64,000 nt of DNA, from NCBI GenBank assembly GCA_900550195.1, contig URRB01000008.1:33120-97119 (forward strand). Direction: 5' to 3'. The notes beneath the pieces are model-generated. The model saw only the letters and a list, made by a program, of their open reading frames with translations. It was not told the DNA's origin and did no database searches. The position numbers were made by a program, and so were the translations under genes. This DNA comes from an uncultured Collinsella sp. GTDB taxonomy: Bacteria > Actinomycetota > Coriobacteriia > Coriobacteriales > Coriobacteriaceae. This document shows positions 17,010 through 25,916 of the stretch, one piece after another; the first letter of the stretch is position 1, and each line of letters starts with the position of its first letter.

Positions 17010-18359
17010 CTACTCCACAACATGACCGATGAGCTCGTAGCAGAAGCTATCGGTAAACTCGACCGTCAGAATATCGCCCACGGACGCCTCGCTGGCGTCC
17101 AGATGCACCGCACCATCGGAATCGGGCGCCTGGAACCAGGCGTGTCCGATTAGCTCGGCACCATCCTCGGTTTCCTCGATACCGTCGACGATTACCTGGG
17201 CGCGCTCCCCCACATGTGCGGCGGTCGCGGCAAAGCCGAGCGACTCGGCCAGATCCATGGCCTCCTGGGCGCGCTCGAGCTTGACCTCCTCATCGACCTG
17301 GCCCTCCATCTTGGCGGCCAGGCTGCCCTCCTCCTGCGAGTAGGCAAAGACGCTCGTGTAGTCAAAGCCGACGGTGTCCATAAAGTCAATAAGGTCGCGG
17401 AACTCGTCGTCGGTCTCGGTCGGGAAGCCGACCATGGCCGTGGAACGGATCACGATGCCGGGGATGCGCTCACGCAGATCGCGGAACAGGTCCTCGAGCT
17501 CCTGGCGCGAACCGGAGCGACGCATGGCCTTAAGGATGCGTGCGTCGCAGTGCTGAACGGGGATATCGATATAGGGCAGCACCTCGGGCGTATCACGAAT
17601 CGTCTCGATAAGCTCGTCAGTCATGCCCTCGGGCTGTAGGTAGAGAACGCGGACCCAGACGTTCTGCGGACGCACGGCCTCGGAGACGGCGCGCAGCAGC
17701 TGTGCCAGATTGCGCGGCGAGCCCTCGGCGACGTCACCATCCGCAAAGTCGGTGCCCCAGATGCCCGTGTCCTGGCCGATCAGCACGATCTCTCGCACGC
17801 CACCGGCAACCAAGTCGCGCACCTCGGAAATAATGCTCTCGGCATTGCGCGAATGATAGCGACCGCGAATATAGGGGATCATACAGAAGCTGCAGAAGCG
17901 GTTGCAGCCATCGGAAATCTTGACGTAAGCAACGGCGCCCTCGACGGTACGCTTGACCTGCGGGATATAGGCTGCGATCTCACGCTCGACACCCAGCACG
18001 CCATCGATGACCGCCACGATGCCGTCCTCCTCGTCGGCCTTCACAAAGGCCGCGACCTCGGGCAGCTCATCGGGCAGGTCGTCGCCATAGCGCGACGGCA
18101 CGCACCCGCACATGACGATGGGGCAAGAACGAACGCCGTCCTGAACCTCGTTGGCGAGCTCGAGCGTGGTCTCGATGCTCTCGGACGTTGCGGAGGCGAG
18201 GAACGAGCATGTATTGACGATGGCGATATCGGCATCCTGCGGGTCGAATGCCTCCTCGTAGCCTGCGGCGGTCAAAAGAGAACGCATGCGGTCGGTGTCA
18301 ACCTCGTTCTTAGCGCACCCGAGGGTGATGTAGAGCACGGAGCCCAACGGTGTATCCAT
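17010..18359 (-). CDS. rimO: Ribosomal protein S12 methylthiotransferase RimO
   Basis: 449 residues with the MiaB/RimO layout: a UPF0004 domain starting 'YITLGCAKNEVDTDRM' (the CxKNxVD form favours RimO), a radical SAM motif CNRFCSFC, and a C-terminal TRAM domain. It adds a methylthio group to an aspartate of ribosomal protein S12. miaB at 9-10.4 kb is the tRNA-specific relative; the N-terminal wording and the absence of a MiaB-type 'GCQMN' support the distinction. Confidence 0.92.
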   Translation of the reverse strand: MDTPLGSVLYITLGCAKNEVDTDRMRSLLTAAGYEEAFDPQDADIAIVNTCSFLASATSESIETTLELANEVQDGVRSCPIVMCGCVPSRYGDDLPDELPEVAAFVKADEEDGIVAVIDGVLGVEREIAAYIPQVKRTVEGAVAYVKISDGCNRFCSFCMIPYIRGRYHSRNAESIISEVRDLVAGGVREIVLIGQDTGIWGTDFADGDVAEGSPRNLAQLLRAVSEAVRPQNVWVRVLYLQPEGMTDELIETIRDTPEVLPYIDIPVQHCDARILKAMRRSGSRQELEDLFRDLRERIPGIVIRSTAMVGFPTETDDEFRDLIDFMDTVGFDYTSVFAYSQEEGSLAAKMEGQVDEEVKLERAQEAMDLAESLGFAATAAHVGERAQVIVDGIEETEDGAELIGHAWFQAPDSDGAVHLDASEASVGDILTVEFTDSFCYELIGHVVE

Positions 18360-18386
18360 GTTGGAGAGCGGTCCTTTCGAATGATA

Positions 18387-18884
18387 TTAGCGGTAGTTGG
18401 TGAACTGCAGCGGCTGGCCGTAGTCCTGGTCGCGCAGGAACTGGATCACGGTCTGCAACGCGTCCTTCGAAGCAGAGGAAACACGCAGCTTGTCGGCCTC
18501 GATGGTCACCTTGACCTTGAGCTTTTGATCCTTGATGTCCTTGTTGATCTTCTTAGCGGTCGCCTGGTCGATGCCCTCGACGATATGGCCGAGCACGCGC
18601 ACGGTGCCGCCCGATGCCGCCTGCGGAGCATCCCACGAGACAGCCTTGAGGTCGATGCCGCGCTTGATGAGCTTGGAGCTCAGGACATCGATGATCTGCT
18701 TGGAGACAAAGTCGGCCGGGGCGTTGATCGTAAAGAGTTTGTCGCCCTTCGAAAGCTCGATCGTGGCGCCGGAATCCTTCAGGTCATAGCGCTGGGAAAT
18801 CTCGCGCGTGGTCTGCTGGAAGGCGTTGTCGACCTCTTGCATGTTGACCTCGGACACGACGTCGAAGCTGGAATCTTTAGCCAT
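18387..18884 (-). CDS. yajQ: YajQ family nucleotide-binding protein
   Basis: 165 residues covering one DUF520/YajQ domain: 'DSSFDVVSEVNMQEVDNAFQQT' at the start, 'RGIDLKAVSWDAPQAASGGTV' in the middle and 'LRVSSASKDALQTVIQFLRDQDYGQPLQFTNYR' at the end. Relatives bind cyclic-di-GMP or nucleic acids; the physiological role is unsettled. A well-placed AAAGGA precedes the ATG. It sits between the RodZ-like gene and rimO in the leftward series. Confidence 0.93.
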   Translation of the reverse strand: MAKDSSFDVVSEVNMQEVDNAFQQTTREISQRYDLKDSGATIELSKGDKLFTINAPADFVSKQIIDVLSSKLIKRGIDLKAVSWDAPQAASGGTVRVLGHIVEGIDQATAKKINKDIKDQKLKVKVTIEADKLRVSSASKDALQTVIQFLRDQDYGQPLQFTNYR

Positions 18885-18910
18885 GATGTTTCCTTTCGCG
18901 TACGAGCGGC

Positions 18911-20419
18911 TTAGTAGCTATCGTACGAATAGTCGGTAGAATCGGTGGGCGTCTGGCCGTCAGTTGCGGTATCGGCGCCATCCGTGGACTGGGCATCGGT
19001 GCCGTCGGTAGTGTCGGTACCATCGGTGGTGTCGGCACCATCAGAACTTTCACCATTCTCGGAATCAGACGTCTCCTTCTTGGGAACGGTGATCGTCACA
19101 CGCGCCACGCCCGAGGTCTTGGTATCGTAACGGACCTTTTCACCGTTCTTGGTAACGGTGACATCGGAAGGCTTGGACGTGGTGATCTCGATCGAGGACT
19201 CGGGCGTGTACTCCTGCTCAAAGGGGCCAGTCGCCTGGGCGCCATAGACCGACTTACCGTCGACCTTGACCTCAATCCACGCGGTCTTTCCCTTGGCAAC
19301 GGAGACCTTGACCTTCGTGACCTCGTTCTCTTCCTTCTTGGCCGTCTTGGTGGCGTCCGAATCGGTCGACTCATCCGTCGCCTTATCGGTATCTTCGTCC
19401 TCGTCGACCGTTTCGGTCTTCTTAGAAGACTTCTTGGTCGTCGTCTTGGTAGCAGTGGGCGTCTCGGGCGTGTTCTCGGGCGCCGAAGATGCGCAGCCAC
19501 GCAGAAGCACCACGATGAGCACAATCAACAGCAGCGCAACGGCACCGATGCCGGCGTAGACGATACGCGGATCGAGCCCGTTGTTTTGAGGAGTACGGGA
19601 TCCGCCGCGTCCACGACCGGAACTGCTGCGGACGACTCCCTGAGGCATACGACCACGATTGCTATCGGAACGGCCGCGATAGCCACCCTGGCCCTGAAGG
19701 CTGCGCTGACCCGAGCGGGGCGCAAGTTCACCGCGGCCTTGATAGCCACGCTGGCCCGAACGCGGAGCCGAAGAGCGCTGGCCATACGGCTGTGATTGAG
19801 AGCGAAGACGCGGCGTCACCTGCGTGGTATCGGCATCCGCATAGCCACCGCGAGAGCGTCCCGTAGAGGCACCACGGTAACCGCGATCGGAATAGCCGCC
19901 GTCGCCGTAGCCGGCACGAGGGTCACGCGCCACGCCTCGGGCAGCGGGAAGTGCACGGTCCTCGGGCATCGGCGTACTGCGGAACCGGTCACGCTGTGAG
20001 CGAATCTCCTCGCCCGAACCCGTCTCGGTAATATAACCGGCCTGCTGAGGACGCTGTCCATAGCGGGTCGAACGACCGCCCTGAACCATCAGGAAGCGCC
20101 CGTTATCGACCGAGGAACGCGAATTGACGTAGCCGGCAGCGTCCTGAAAACGACCGCCCTGCTGCGACGTCTCGCGTTCGTATGCCATCAGATCGTCAAA
20201 GTAGGCATTGACGACCTCGCGCGGATTGAGGCCCAAAAAGCGAGCATAGCTCGAAATCATGCCCTGCGCATAGCCGCGCGGCGGCATCGAAGCAAAGTTA
20301 CCGGTCTCGAAAAACTCGATGATCTGCGGCCTGATTTTGATGGTGTTGGCGACTTGCTGAATGGAAAGGCCCATTCGGCGACGCTGCTCAAGCAGCATGT
20401 CACCAAAGCGTGCAGCCAT
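18911..20419 (-). CDS. RodZ-like HTH membrane protein with RG-rich linker
   Basis: 502 residues. Residues 1-75 are a RodZ-type helix-turn-helix ('LLEQRRRMGLSIQQVANTIK'). Residues 85-280 are low-complexity and rich in Arg, Gly, Ser and Gln, with many RG/RGG pairs. A membrane segment is at 286-308, then a Thr/Lys/Asp-rich stretch, a C-terminal beta domain at about 368-448 similar to the RodZ DUF4115 domain, and an acidic Thr/Asp/Gly tail. RodZ links MreB to the wall machinery. The RG-rich cytoplasmic linker is unusual. Its ATG overlaps the ftsK stop (TGATG), with GGAGG placed inside ftsK. Confidence 0.8.
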   Translation of the reverse strand: MAARFGDMLLEQRRRMGLSIQQVANTIKIRPQIIEFFETGNFASMPPRGYAQGMISSYARFLGLNPREVVNAYFDDLMAYERETSQQGGRFQDAAGYVNSRSSVDNGRFLMVQGGRSTRYGQRPQQAGYITETGSGEEIRSQRDRFRSTPMPEDRALPAARGVARDPRAGYGDGGYSDRGYRGASTGRSRGGYADADTTQVTPRLRSQSQPYGQRSSAPRSGQRGYQGRGELAPRSGQRSLQGQGGYRGRSDSNRGRMPQGVVRSSSGRGRGGSRTPQNNGLDPRIVYAGIGAVALLLIVLIVVLLRGCASSAPENTPETPTATKTTTKKSSKKTETVDEDEDTDKATDESTDSDATKTAKKEENEVTKVKVSVAKGKTAWIEVKVDGKSVYGAQATGPFEQEYTPESSIEITTSKPSDVTVTKNGEKVRYDTKTSGVARVTITVPKKETSDSENGESSDGADTTDGTDTTDGTDAQSTDGADTATDGQTPTDSTDYSYDSY

Positions 20420-23193
20420 CAGAATCCTCCAAACTGACGATCTTCACGTGCCATCTCGGCGTCGACAGACTCCAGCGCGGCAAGCCCCTCCTCGTCCAAC
20501 AGGACCTCGCGCGGCTTGGAACCGTCGGGCGGGCCGACGACACCCTTTTCTTCCAGCATATCCATAATACGCCCGGCACGCGCATAGCCAACCTTCAGAC
20601 GACGTTGCAGGCCAGATGTGGAGCCAAGCTGCGATTCCACCACAATATGGGCGGCTTCCCAAATGAGCGGATCATCGTCTTGCGGCTCGGCGACTCCGGT
20701 ACGGACAATGCCGCCGCCACCCGCCATGGACATGGGAGCGGGCGCCACGGCAGACAGGATCTCCTCGTGGTAGTCGGGCTCGCTCTGCGACTTGACGAAC
20801 TCGACGATCTCGTTGATTTCATCATCCGAGACAAAGCAGCCCTGGATACGGCGGGGCTTGCCCCAGTCGACCTTAGAGAACAGCATGTCGCCCAAACCGG
20901 TGAGCTTTTCGGCACCCATCTGGTCGATGATGACGCGCGAGTCGATGCCCGTGGCGACGTTAAAGGCGATGCGGTTGGTGATGTTGGCCTTGATGAGGCC
21001 CGTCACCACGTTGGAGCTCGGGCGCTGCGTGGCCACGATAAGGTGGATACCGGCGGCACGGCCCAGCTGAGCAATACGCACGATCGAGGCCTCGACATCC
21101 TTACCGGCGACCATCATCAGGTCCGAGAGCTCGTCGATGATGATGACCAGGTAGGGCATCTTTTGCGGCGGGTTATCGTAATGCTCAAACTCGCCGGCGG
21201 CCTGCTTTTCGTTGTAGGTCGAGATCTTACGCACGTTGAGACGCTCGAAGACCTTCAGGCGACGCTCCATCTCGGACACGGCCCATTGCAGAGCGCTCGC
21301 GGCCTGCTTGGGCTCGGTCACTACAGGCACGTAAAGATGCGGCAGACCGTTATAGCCCGCAAGCTCGACGCGCTTGGGGTCGACCATGATCAGGCGAACG
21401 TCCTCGGGAAGCGCGCGCATAAGCAGGGTTGTGATGATGGAGTTGATCATGACCGACTTACCAGAACCCGTGGTACCGGCGATCAGCAGGTGGGGCATCT
21501 TGGCGAGGTCGGCGACGACCGGCGTACCCTCGGCATCGCGGCCGATGGCAAGCTCGAGCGGACCGCCCTTCACATAGGGCAACACGTCGCCCAGGTTGAC
21601 GTTCTGGCGCTTGCGGTTGGGAATCTCGATGCCCACGAGCGAGGTGCCGGGGATCGGGGCAAAGATACGCACCGACTGGGCAGCAAGCGATAGCGCGATA
21701 TCGTCCTCGAGGCTCGAAATCTTGCTCACGCGCTCGCCCTCGCCAGGTTGCAGCTTAAAGGTCGTCACCGTGGGGCCGGCGATCCAGCCGACCACGCGGG
21801 CACTGCGGCCAAACTCCAGCAAGGTGGACTGAAGCGACTCGGCAGTCTGTTCCAGCTCCTTGTCAGAAGACGCGGAGGAAGCCGACTGCGGGTTGGCATG
21901 CAGAATCTCAAGTGGCGGAAGTTTGAGGCCGTCCTCTTCTTCGCCCTCGTTATCTGCGGCGCCGCCGTCCGCTCCCCCATCGCTAGCCGCAGCCGATTCG
22001 ACAGCACTCAAGGCAGGCGCATCGGCAACCTTGGGATGCTTCAAGAAGTCGGGGATCTGAGGTGCTGCAGAGACAGGATTCACGGCAAACGGCGGCTCGG
22101 ACTCGTCGATCTTATCGAGGTCGTCTTCCATCGAAAGCTGACCGGTTACCTGGTCGCGCTTTGCATGGCGACGCGGCAGCAAAGTTGTCTTTGCGGTCTC
22201 AATCGGAGCCTCGTCGTCCTCGTCATCGCCCTCGGTGAGCTCAATCTCGCTCTCGGACCAAGACGGGTCGGGCTCACTCGTATTGAGTTTGGGTGCAGCC
22301 TTGCCCTTCTTGGCATGGCGGCGCGGCAACAGCGTCGTCTTAGCGCGCTCAGCTTCCACGGCATCGGACACGTCGACAAACGGATCCTCGTCGTCATCGT
22401 CCAAAACCGGGTCCACATCGTTGCCCATGACCGTGGTCACGGCAGCATCGGAGCCCTTTTGACGAAGAATGCTCAGGTGAGGACGGGCAACGCCGGGCAC
22501 CGACAGGGCTTCATCGTCACCCCACGGGCTCGCGTTAACATCGGCACGACGGCGCTCGGCAAAATCGGCCGCACGGTCGCGAGCAGAGCGCAAAACGCCA
22601 CCCACCGAAAAGCCGATGATGACCAGGCCCACGACGACAAGGCCCAACAGGACTACCATCGCGATAGGCTTACCCAGGGCATTCTGCAGCGCACTCGCAA
22701 TAAACGCACCGATGTAGCCACCCGAGGCGGACAGATTTTGCGGCGTGAACATAAGGTCGCACGAGTCGCTTGTACCCGGCACCATCAGCGAAAGAATGGA
22801 GACGACGGCGATAAAGACCACGGCGCCGCCCGCAACAGAGCGCACGTTGAGCGGCGAGTCCTCGCCTAAAAAGAGCGTGGCGGCAAACAGCAAAATGACG
22901 ATCGGCAGCACGTAGGCGCCCAGACCAAAGCCCAAGTGGTAGAAACCGGCAACCGCAGCCGTAACGGGCGCAGTCGCCGGCGAAATCACGGCAATAAAGG
23001 ACGCAATCGCCAAAACGGCGATGACCACGCCGGCGATATCGCGGTTGGCCGAGGGCTCGACCAAGGGCTCAAAATCATCGAACTCGGACTCGTGGCCCTT
23101 ATTGGCACGCAGATGGGAACCGGCACCCTTAGCAGATGCCGGTTGGTTATTGGCCTTATTGCCTTTGGCGTTTTGTGCAGATCCGCGCGCCAA
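20419..23193 (-). CDS. ftsK: DNA translocase FtsK/SpoIIIE
   Basis: 924 residues. About four membrane segments lie within residues 50-210, a Glu/Asp/Ala-rich linker follows, and the RecA-like motor has Walker A GTTGSGKS near 570 and Walker B 'YLVIIIDELSD' near 675. A C-terminal winged-helix gamma domain ('TSGLQRRLKVGYARAGRIMDMLEE') reads polar DNA sequences. FtsK pumps chromosome DNA through the division septum. The start is a TTG at 23193 with GGAGG six bases upstream, overlapping the end of the RNase J gene. The linker contains two near-identical 'AKTTLLPRRHAK' segments. Confidence 0.95.
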   Translation of the reverse strand: MARGSAQNAKGNKANNQPASAKGAGSHLRANKGHESEFDDFEPLVEPSANRDIAGVVIAVLAIASFIAVISPATAPVTAAVAGFYHLGFGLGAYVLPIVILLFAATLFLGEDSPLNVRSVAGGAVVFIAVVSILSLMVPGTSDSCDLMFTPQNLSASGGYIGAFIASALQNALGKPIAMVVLLGLVVVGLVIIGFSVGGVLRSARDRAADFAERRRADVNASPWGDDEALSVPGVARPHLSILRQKGSDAAVTTVMGNDVDPVLDDDDEDPFVDVSDAVEAERAKTTLLPRRHAKKGKAAPKLNTSEPDPSWSESEIELTEGDDEDDEAPIETAKTTLLPRRHAKRDQVTGQLSMEDDLDKIDESEPPFAVNPVSAAPQIPDFLKHPKVADAPALSAVESAAASDGGADGGAADNEGEEEDGLKLPPLEILHANPQSASSASSDKELEQTAESLQSTLLEFGRSARVVGWIAGPTVTTFKLQPGEGERVSKISSLEDDIALSLAAQSVRIFAPIPGTSLVGIEIPNRKRQNVNLGDVLPYVKGGPLELAIGRDAEGTPVVADLAKMPHLLIAGTTGSGKSVMINSIITTLLMRALPEDVRLIMVDPKRVELAGYNGLPHLYVPVVTEPKQAASALQWAVSEMERRLKVFERLNVRKISTYNEKQAAGEFEHYDNPPQKMPYLVIIIDELSDLMMVAGKDVEASIVRIAQLGRAAGIHLIVATQRPSSNVVTGLIKANITNRIAFNVATGIDSRVIIDQMGAEKLTGLGDMLFSKVDWGKPRRIQGCFVSDDEINEIVEFVKSQSEPDYHEEILSAVAPAPMSMAGGGGIVRTGVAEPQDDDPLIWEAAHIVVESQLGSTSGLQRRLKVGYARAGRIMDMLEEKGVVGPPDGSKPREVLLDEEGLAALESVDAEMAREDRQFGGF

Positions 23194-23194
23194 A

Positions 23195-24865
23195 CTAAAC
23201 CTCCATGACGACCGGGATGATCATCGGACGGGTGCGCGTACGGCTCCAGATAAAGTTGGAGAGCGAATCGCGCACGGCCTTGCGAATGGCATCGGAGCCG
23301 CTGCTCGTAAAGCTAAACTTGCCCTTCTCGATCGTCTTCATGATGGACGCAGAGGCATCCTCGGAGAACTGGTCGTCGATGGCAAACGAGACGCCGCGGC
23401 CCGAGAACTCGATGGCCTCGATCTTCTTGTGCTTGAGCGAGACGATGGCAACAGCGGTAACCATACCGTCGTTGGCGAGCTTCTGACGATCGCGCAGGAC
23501 GATGGGGTCGGTATCACCGATACGCAGGCCGTCGACGTAGACGACGCCGGACTCGACGGGCGTACCGCGCTTGACGATACCGCCGCGCATCTCGAGCGTG
23601 TCGCCGTTATCGAGGATAAAGATATGATCGTCCTTGAGACCCATCTTGCGGGCCAGCTGGGCATGGGCGCGCAGGTGCACGGCCTCGCCGTGAACCGGCA
23701 TAAAGTACGTGGGCTTGGCCATGGCCATCAGGAGCTTGAGCTCCTCCTGGCTGCCGTGGCCCGAGACATGGACGAGAGCGCGGTTCTTATCCCACACGTC
23801 GCAGCCAAGCTTGGCCAGGCTGTTGACGACCTGCTGGACGGCCTTCTCGTTGCCGGGAACGGGAGTTGCCGAGAGGATAACGGTATCGCCCTCGTGGATA
23901 GAGAGCGTCTTGTGCTCGCCGTTGGCCATGCGGGACAGGGCCGACAGCGGCTCGCCCTGCGAACCGGTGCACATGACGACAATCTTGTCGTCAGGCAAAT
24001 TATCGATATCGAAGGCATCGATGATATCGGCGTCGTCGATGTTGAGGTAGCCGAGCTCGCGCGCCACGCGGGTGTTAGTGAGCATGGAACGACCGGTCAC
24101 AACGACCTTACGGCCGCACTTGCGGGCGGCATCGCAAATCTGCTGCAAACGATGGATGTGGCTCGAGAACGACGCGACGAACACGCGACCCGGCGCGTTC
24201 TTGATGGCGTGCAGCAGGTTGGGACCAACCTCGGCCTCGGACTTGGTAAAGCCGGGAACCGTGGCATTGGTGGAGTCGGACAGCAACAGGTCGATGCCCT
24301 GCTTGGCAAAGCGGCTGATAGCGGCATAGTCGGGCGTGACGCCGTCGATGGGCGTCTGGTCGAGCTTAAAGTCGCCGGTGTGCATAACGGTGCCCTGATT
24401 GGTGCGGATGAACACGCCCAGAGCGCCGGGGATGGAGTGCGTCATCGAGAAGAAGTCGAGCGAGATGCCGCCGAGGTTGACATGGCTGCCGCCCTTGACC
24501 TCGCGGAACTTGGGTGCGCGGATGCGGAACTCAGAAAGCTTACCCTCGATAAAGCCAAGCGTCAGCTTGCTCGAAAAGATGGGCACCTTGTTGTTGAGGT
24601 CCTGCAGCAGATACGGAAGCGAACCGGTGTGGTCCTCGTGGCCGTGGGTGACGACGATACCGCGGAGCTTTTCCTCGTTCTCCAAAACATAGGTGTAGTC
24701 GGGAAGCACCAGGTCGATACCGGGCTGAGAGTCATCCGGGAACATGAGGCCGGCGTCGACGAGCACCATGTCGTCGCCGCACTCGAAGACCGTCATGTTC
24801 TTGCCGATGCCGTCAAGGCCGCCGAGCGGGATGATCTTCAAGGGAGATGATTTTTTAGCTGCCAT
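23195..24865 (-). CDS. rnj: Ribonuclease J
   Basis: 556 residues: a metallo-beta-lactamase/beta-CASP nuclease. The zinc motif HGHEDHTG, 'MHTGDFKLDQTP', and the beta-CASP 'CTGSQGEPLSALSRMANGEH' and 'HVSGHGSQEEL' motifs are all present, as is the C-terminal domain. RNase J has 5'-to-3' exonuclease and endonuclease activity and works with RNase Y. It heads the leftward gene series and is one base from ftsK. The nearest AAAGGA lies about 15 bases before the ATG, an unusually long spacing. Confidence 0.95.
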   Translation of the reverse strand: MAAKKSSPLKIIPLGGLDGIGKNMTVFECGDDMVLVDAGLMFPDDSQPGIDLVLPDYTYVLENEEKLRGIVVTHGHEDHTGSLPYLLQDLNNKVPIFSSKLTLGFIEGKLSEFRIRAPKFREVKGGSHVNLGGISLDFFSMTHSIPGALGVFIRTNQGTVMHTGDFKLDQTPIDGVTPDYAAISRFAKQGIDLLLSDSTNATVPGFTKSEAEVGPNLLHAIKNAPGRVFVASFSSHIHRLQQICDAARKCGRKVVVTGRSMLTNTRVARELGYLNIDDADIIDAFDIDNLPDDKIVVMCTGSQGEPLSALSRMANGEHKTLSIHEGDTVILSATPVPGNEKAVQQVVNSLAKLGCDVWDKNRALVHVSGHGSQEELKLLMAMAKPTYFMPVHGEAVHLRAHAQLARKMGLKDDHIFILDNGDTLEMRGGIVKRGTPVESGVVYVDGLRIGDTDPIVLRDRQKLANDGMVTAVAIVSLKHKKIEAIEFSGRGVSFAIDDQFSEDASASIMKTIEKGKFSFTSSGSDAIRKAVRDSLSNFIWSRTRTRPMIIPVVMEV

Positions 24866-25068
24866 AGGTTAGTGTTGTTTCCTTTCTTCGAAACGGGTCT
24901 GAAACAACCGACGGGGCGCTTCTGGCAAACCGACCGTCGGGAACGTACAAACATGCATCATAGAGTCGACGCAGTAACCACAGTATGATACCCATTTGCC
25001 CACCAACAGACCACCCATGCATCAAAGCCCCATCTGAACTGGTCCATCCCGCCGGTCTGGGGCCATCG

Positions 25069-25185
25069 GGGGCCGGGGCGGGTTAAGTTTGCTGCTCTAC
25101 AGTCCTGCGCAAGACGGAAAGCACATTAAGTGCTTTCCTTTGCGTGCGGAACTCGCGACAAACTTAACCCCCGCCCTCAGCCCCG
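25069..25185. repeat. Long imperfect hairpin element
   Basis: The left arm ggcgggttaagtttg (around 25077-25091) pairs with the right arm caaacttaacccccgcc (25159-25175). Further pairing continues outward (ggggccgg with ccccgg). An inner stem pairs gcacattaagtgc and ggaaagca with tgctttcc. It differs in sequence from the hairpins at 3.5-3.9 kb but has the same nested architecture. Confidence 0.65.
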
Positions 25186-25314
25186 GAAGCCCTCCCTGCC
25201 GTCACATTATTCAACCAGTTTTGCGGGCGTGCGCCGCTGCGCGGCTAGCCCGCGTGCTCCTCGGCGGGGTTGGTCTGATTGTTTTTGTTGAAGCTCTGCC
25301 TTTGGCTCAAATGG

Positions 25315-25344
25315 AAACGGGGGACGCATTTGCATCCCCCGTTT
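25315..25344. terminator. Terminator downstream of the phosphodiesterase gene
   Basis: A ten-pair stem (aaacggggga with tcccccgttt) and a ten-base loop. T-rich sequence follows on both strands; on the minus strand it lies ten bases past the stop of the phosphodiesterase gene. Confidence 0.7.
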
Positions 25345-25353
25345 TTGTTGTGG

Positions 25354-25821
25354 TTACTCTAGATCAATAAATTTGGTGCTTATGATCTTGCCGTCTTTTA
25401 CTAGCATTCTGGCCATGGTGGGGCCTCGGGTGCCTCTGGGGTAGCTAGCGCTGCCCGGGTTGAGGACTAAACAACGGCCCACTTGGGCTTCTTTGGTTAC
25501 GTGGGTGTGACCATTGATGGCTACGTCTACGGATCCCACCGGAAGGTCTTCGCGGTAGTGGGCTACGGCGAATTTGAGGCCTTCGTAGGTAAAGAGCGCA
25601 AGACGGTCTACATCGGGACCGTAGTCGCGGTAGTAATCGTTGTTGCCCAGTACGGCCCGCACGGGGGCGATGGTGCATAGGTGCTCGTAGTCCATCTCTG
25701 ACGTGAGATCGCCGGCGTGGATGATCAGGTCTGCGCCCTCAAGCTCATCCAAGAGCGCAGGCGATAAATAGCCGTGGGTGTCCGAGATGATGTCGATGCG
25801 CTTGGCGCTTGCGCTGTTCAT
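25354..25821 (-). CDS. YfcE/MJ0936-type metallophosphoesterase
   Basis: 155 residues from the ATG at 25821 (AAGGGA upstream). Metal-binding motifs are in order: SDTHG, HAGDL, GNND and NGHTH, with 'NPGS' after them. This is the small single-domain phosphodiesterase family. Members hydrolyse model phosphodiesters; physiological substrates are mostly unknown. It is separated by a terminator from the response-regulator gene upstream, so it is probably transcribed alone. Confidence 0.88.
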   Translation of the reverse strand: MNSASAKRIDIISDTHGYLSPALLDELEGADLIIHAGDLTSEMDYEHLCTIAPVRAVLGNNDYYRDYGPDVDRLALFTYEGLKFAVAHYREDLPVGSVDVAINGHTHVTKEAQVGRCLVLNPGSASYPRGTRGPTMARMLVKDGKIISTKFIDLE

Positions 25822-25859
25822 GGGATCCCTTCCGCAAAAAACGATTCGGCAGATACATA

Positions 25860-25912
25860 CAAAAAAGCCCCACGGCTCCGCAGACGATGGGTCTACAGGG
25901 CTGCGGGGCCAG
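25860..25912 (-). terminator. Terminator of the GT2/LytS/LytTR operon
   Basis: On the minus strand an imperfect GC-rich stem (ggccccgcagccc against ggagccgtggggc) is followed by TTTTTT. It begins four bases after the response-regulator stop. Confidence 0.7.
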
Positions 25913-25916
25913 TGTG

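Larger units (their letters stand above)
24866..25353. other. Intergenic region upstream of RNase J
   Basis: This 488-base gap contains the RNase J promoter region, a long hairpin element (25069-25185) and a terminator (25315-25344). I see no protein gene or RNA gene. The segment 25186-25310 shows no recognisable feature. Confidence 0.6.

Noticed and set aside
23021..24850. A 600-codon open frame opposite RNase J
   Set aside because: Antisense shadow; the minus strand carries a complete RNase J with catalytic motifs.
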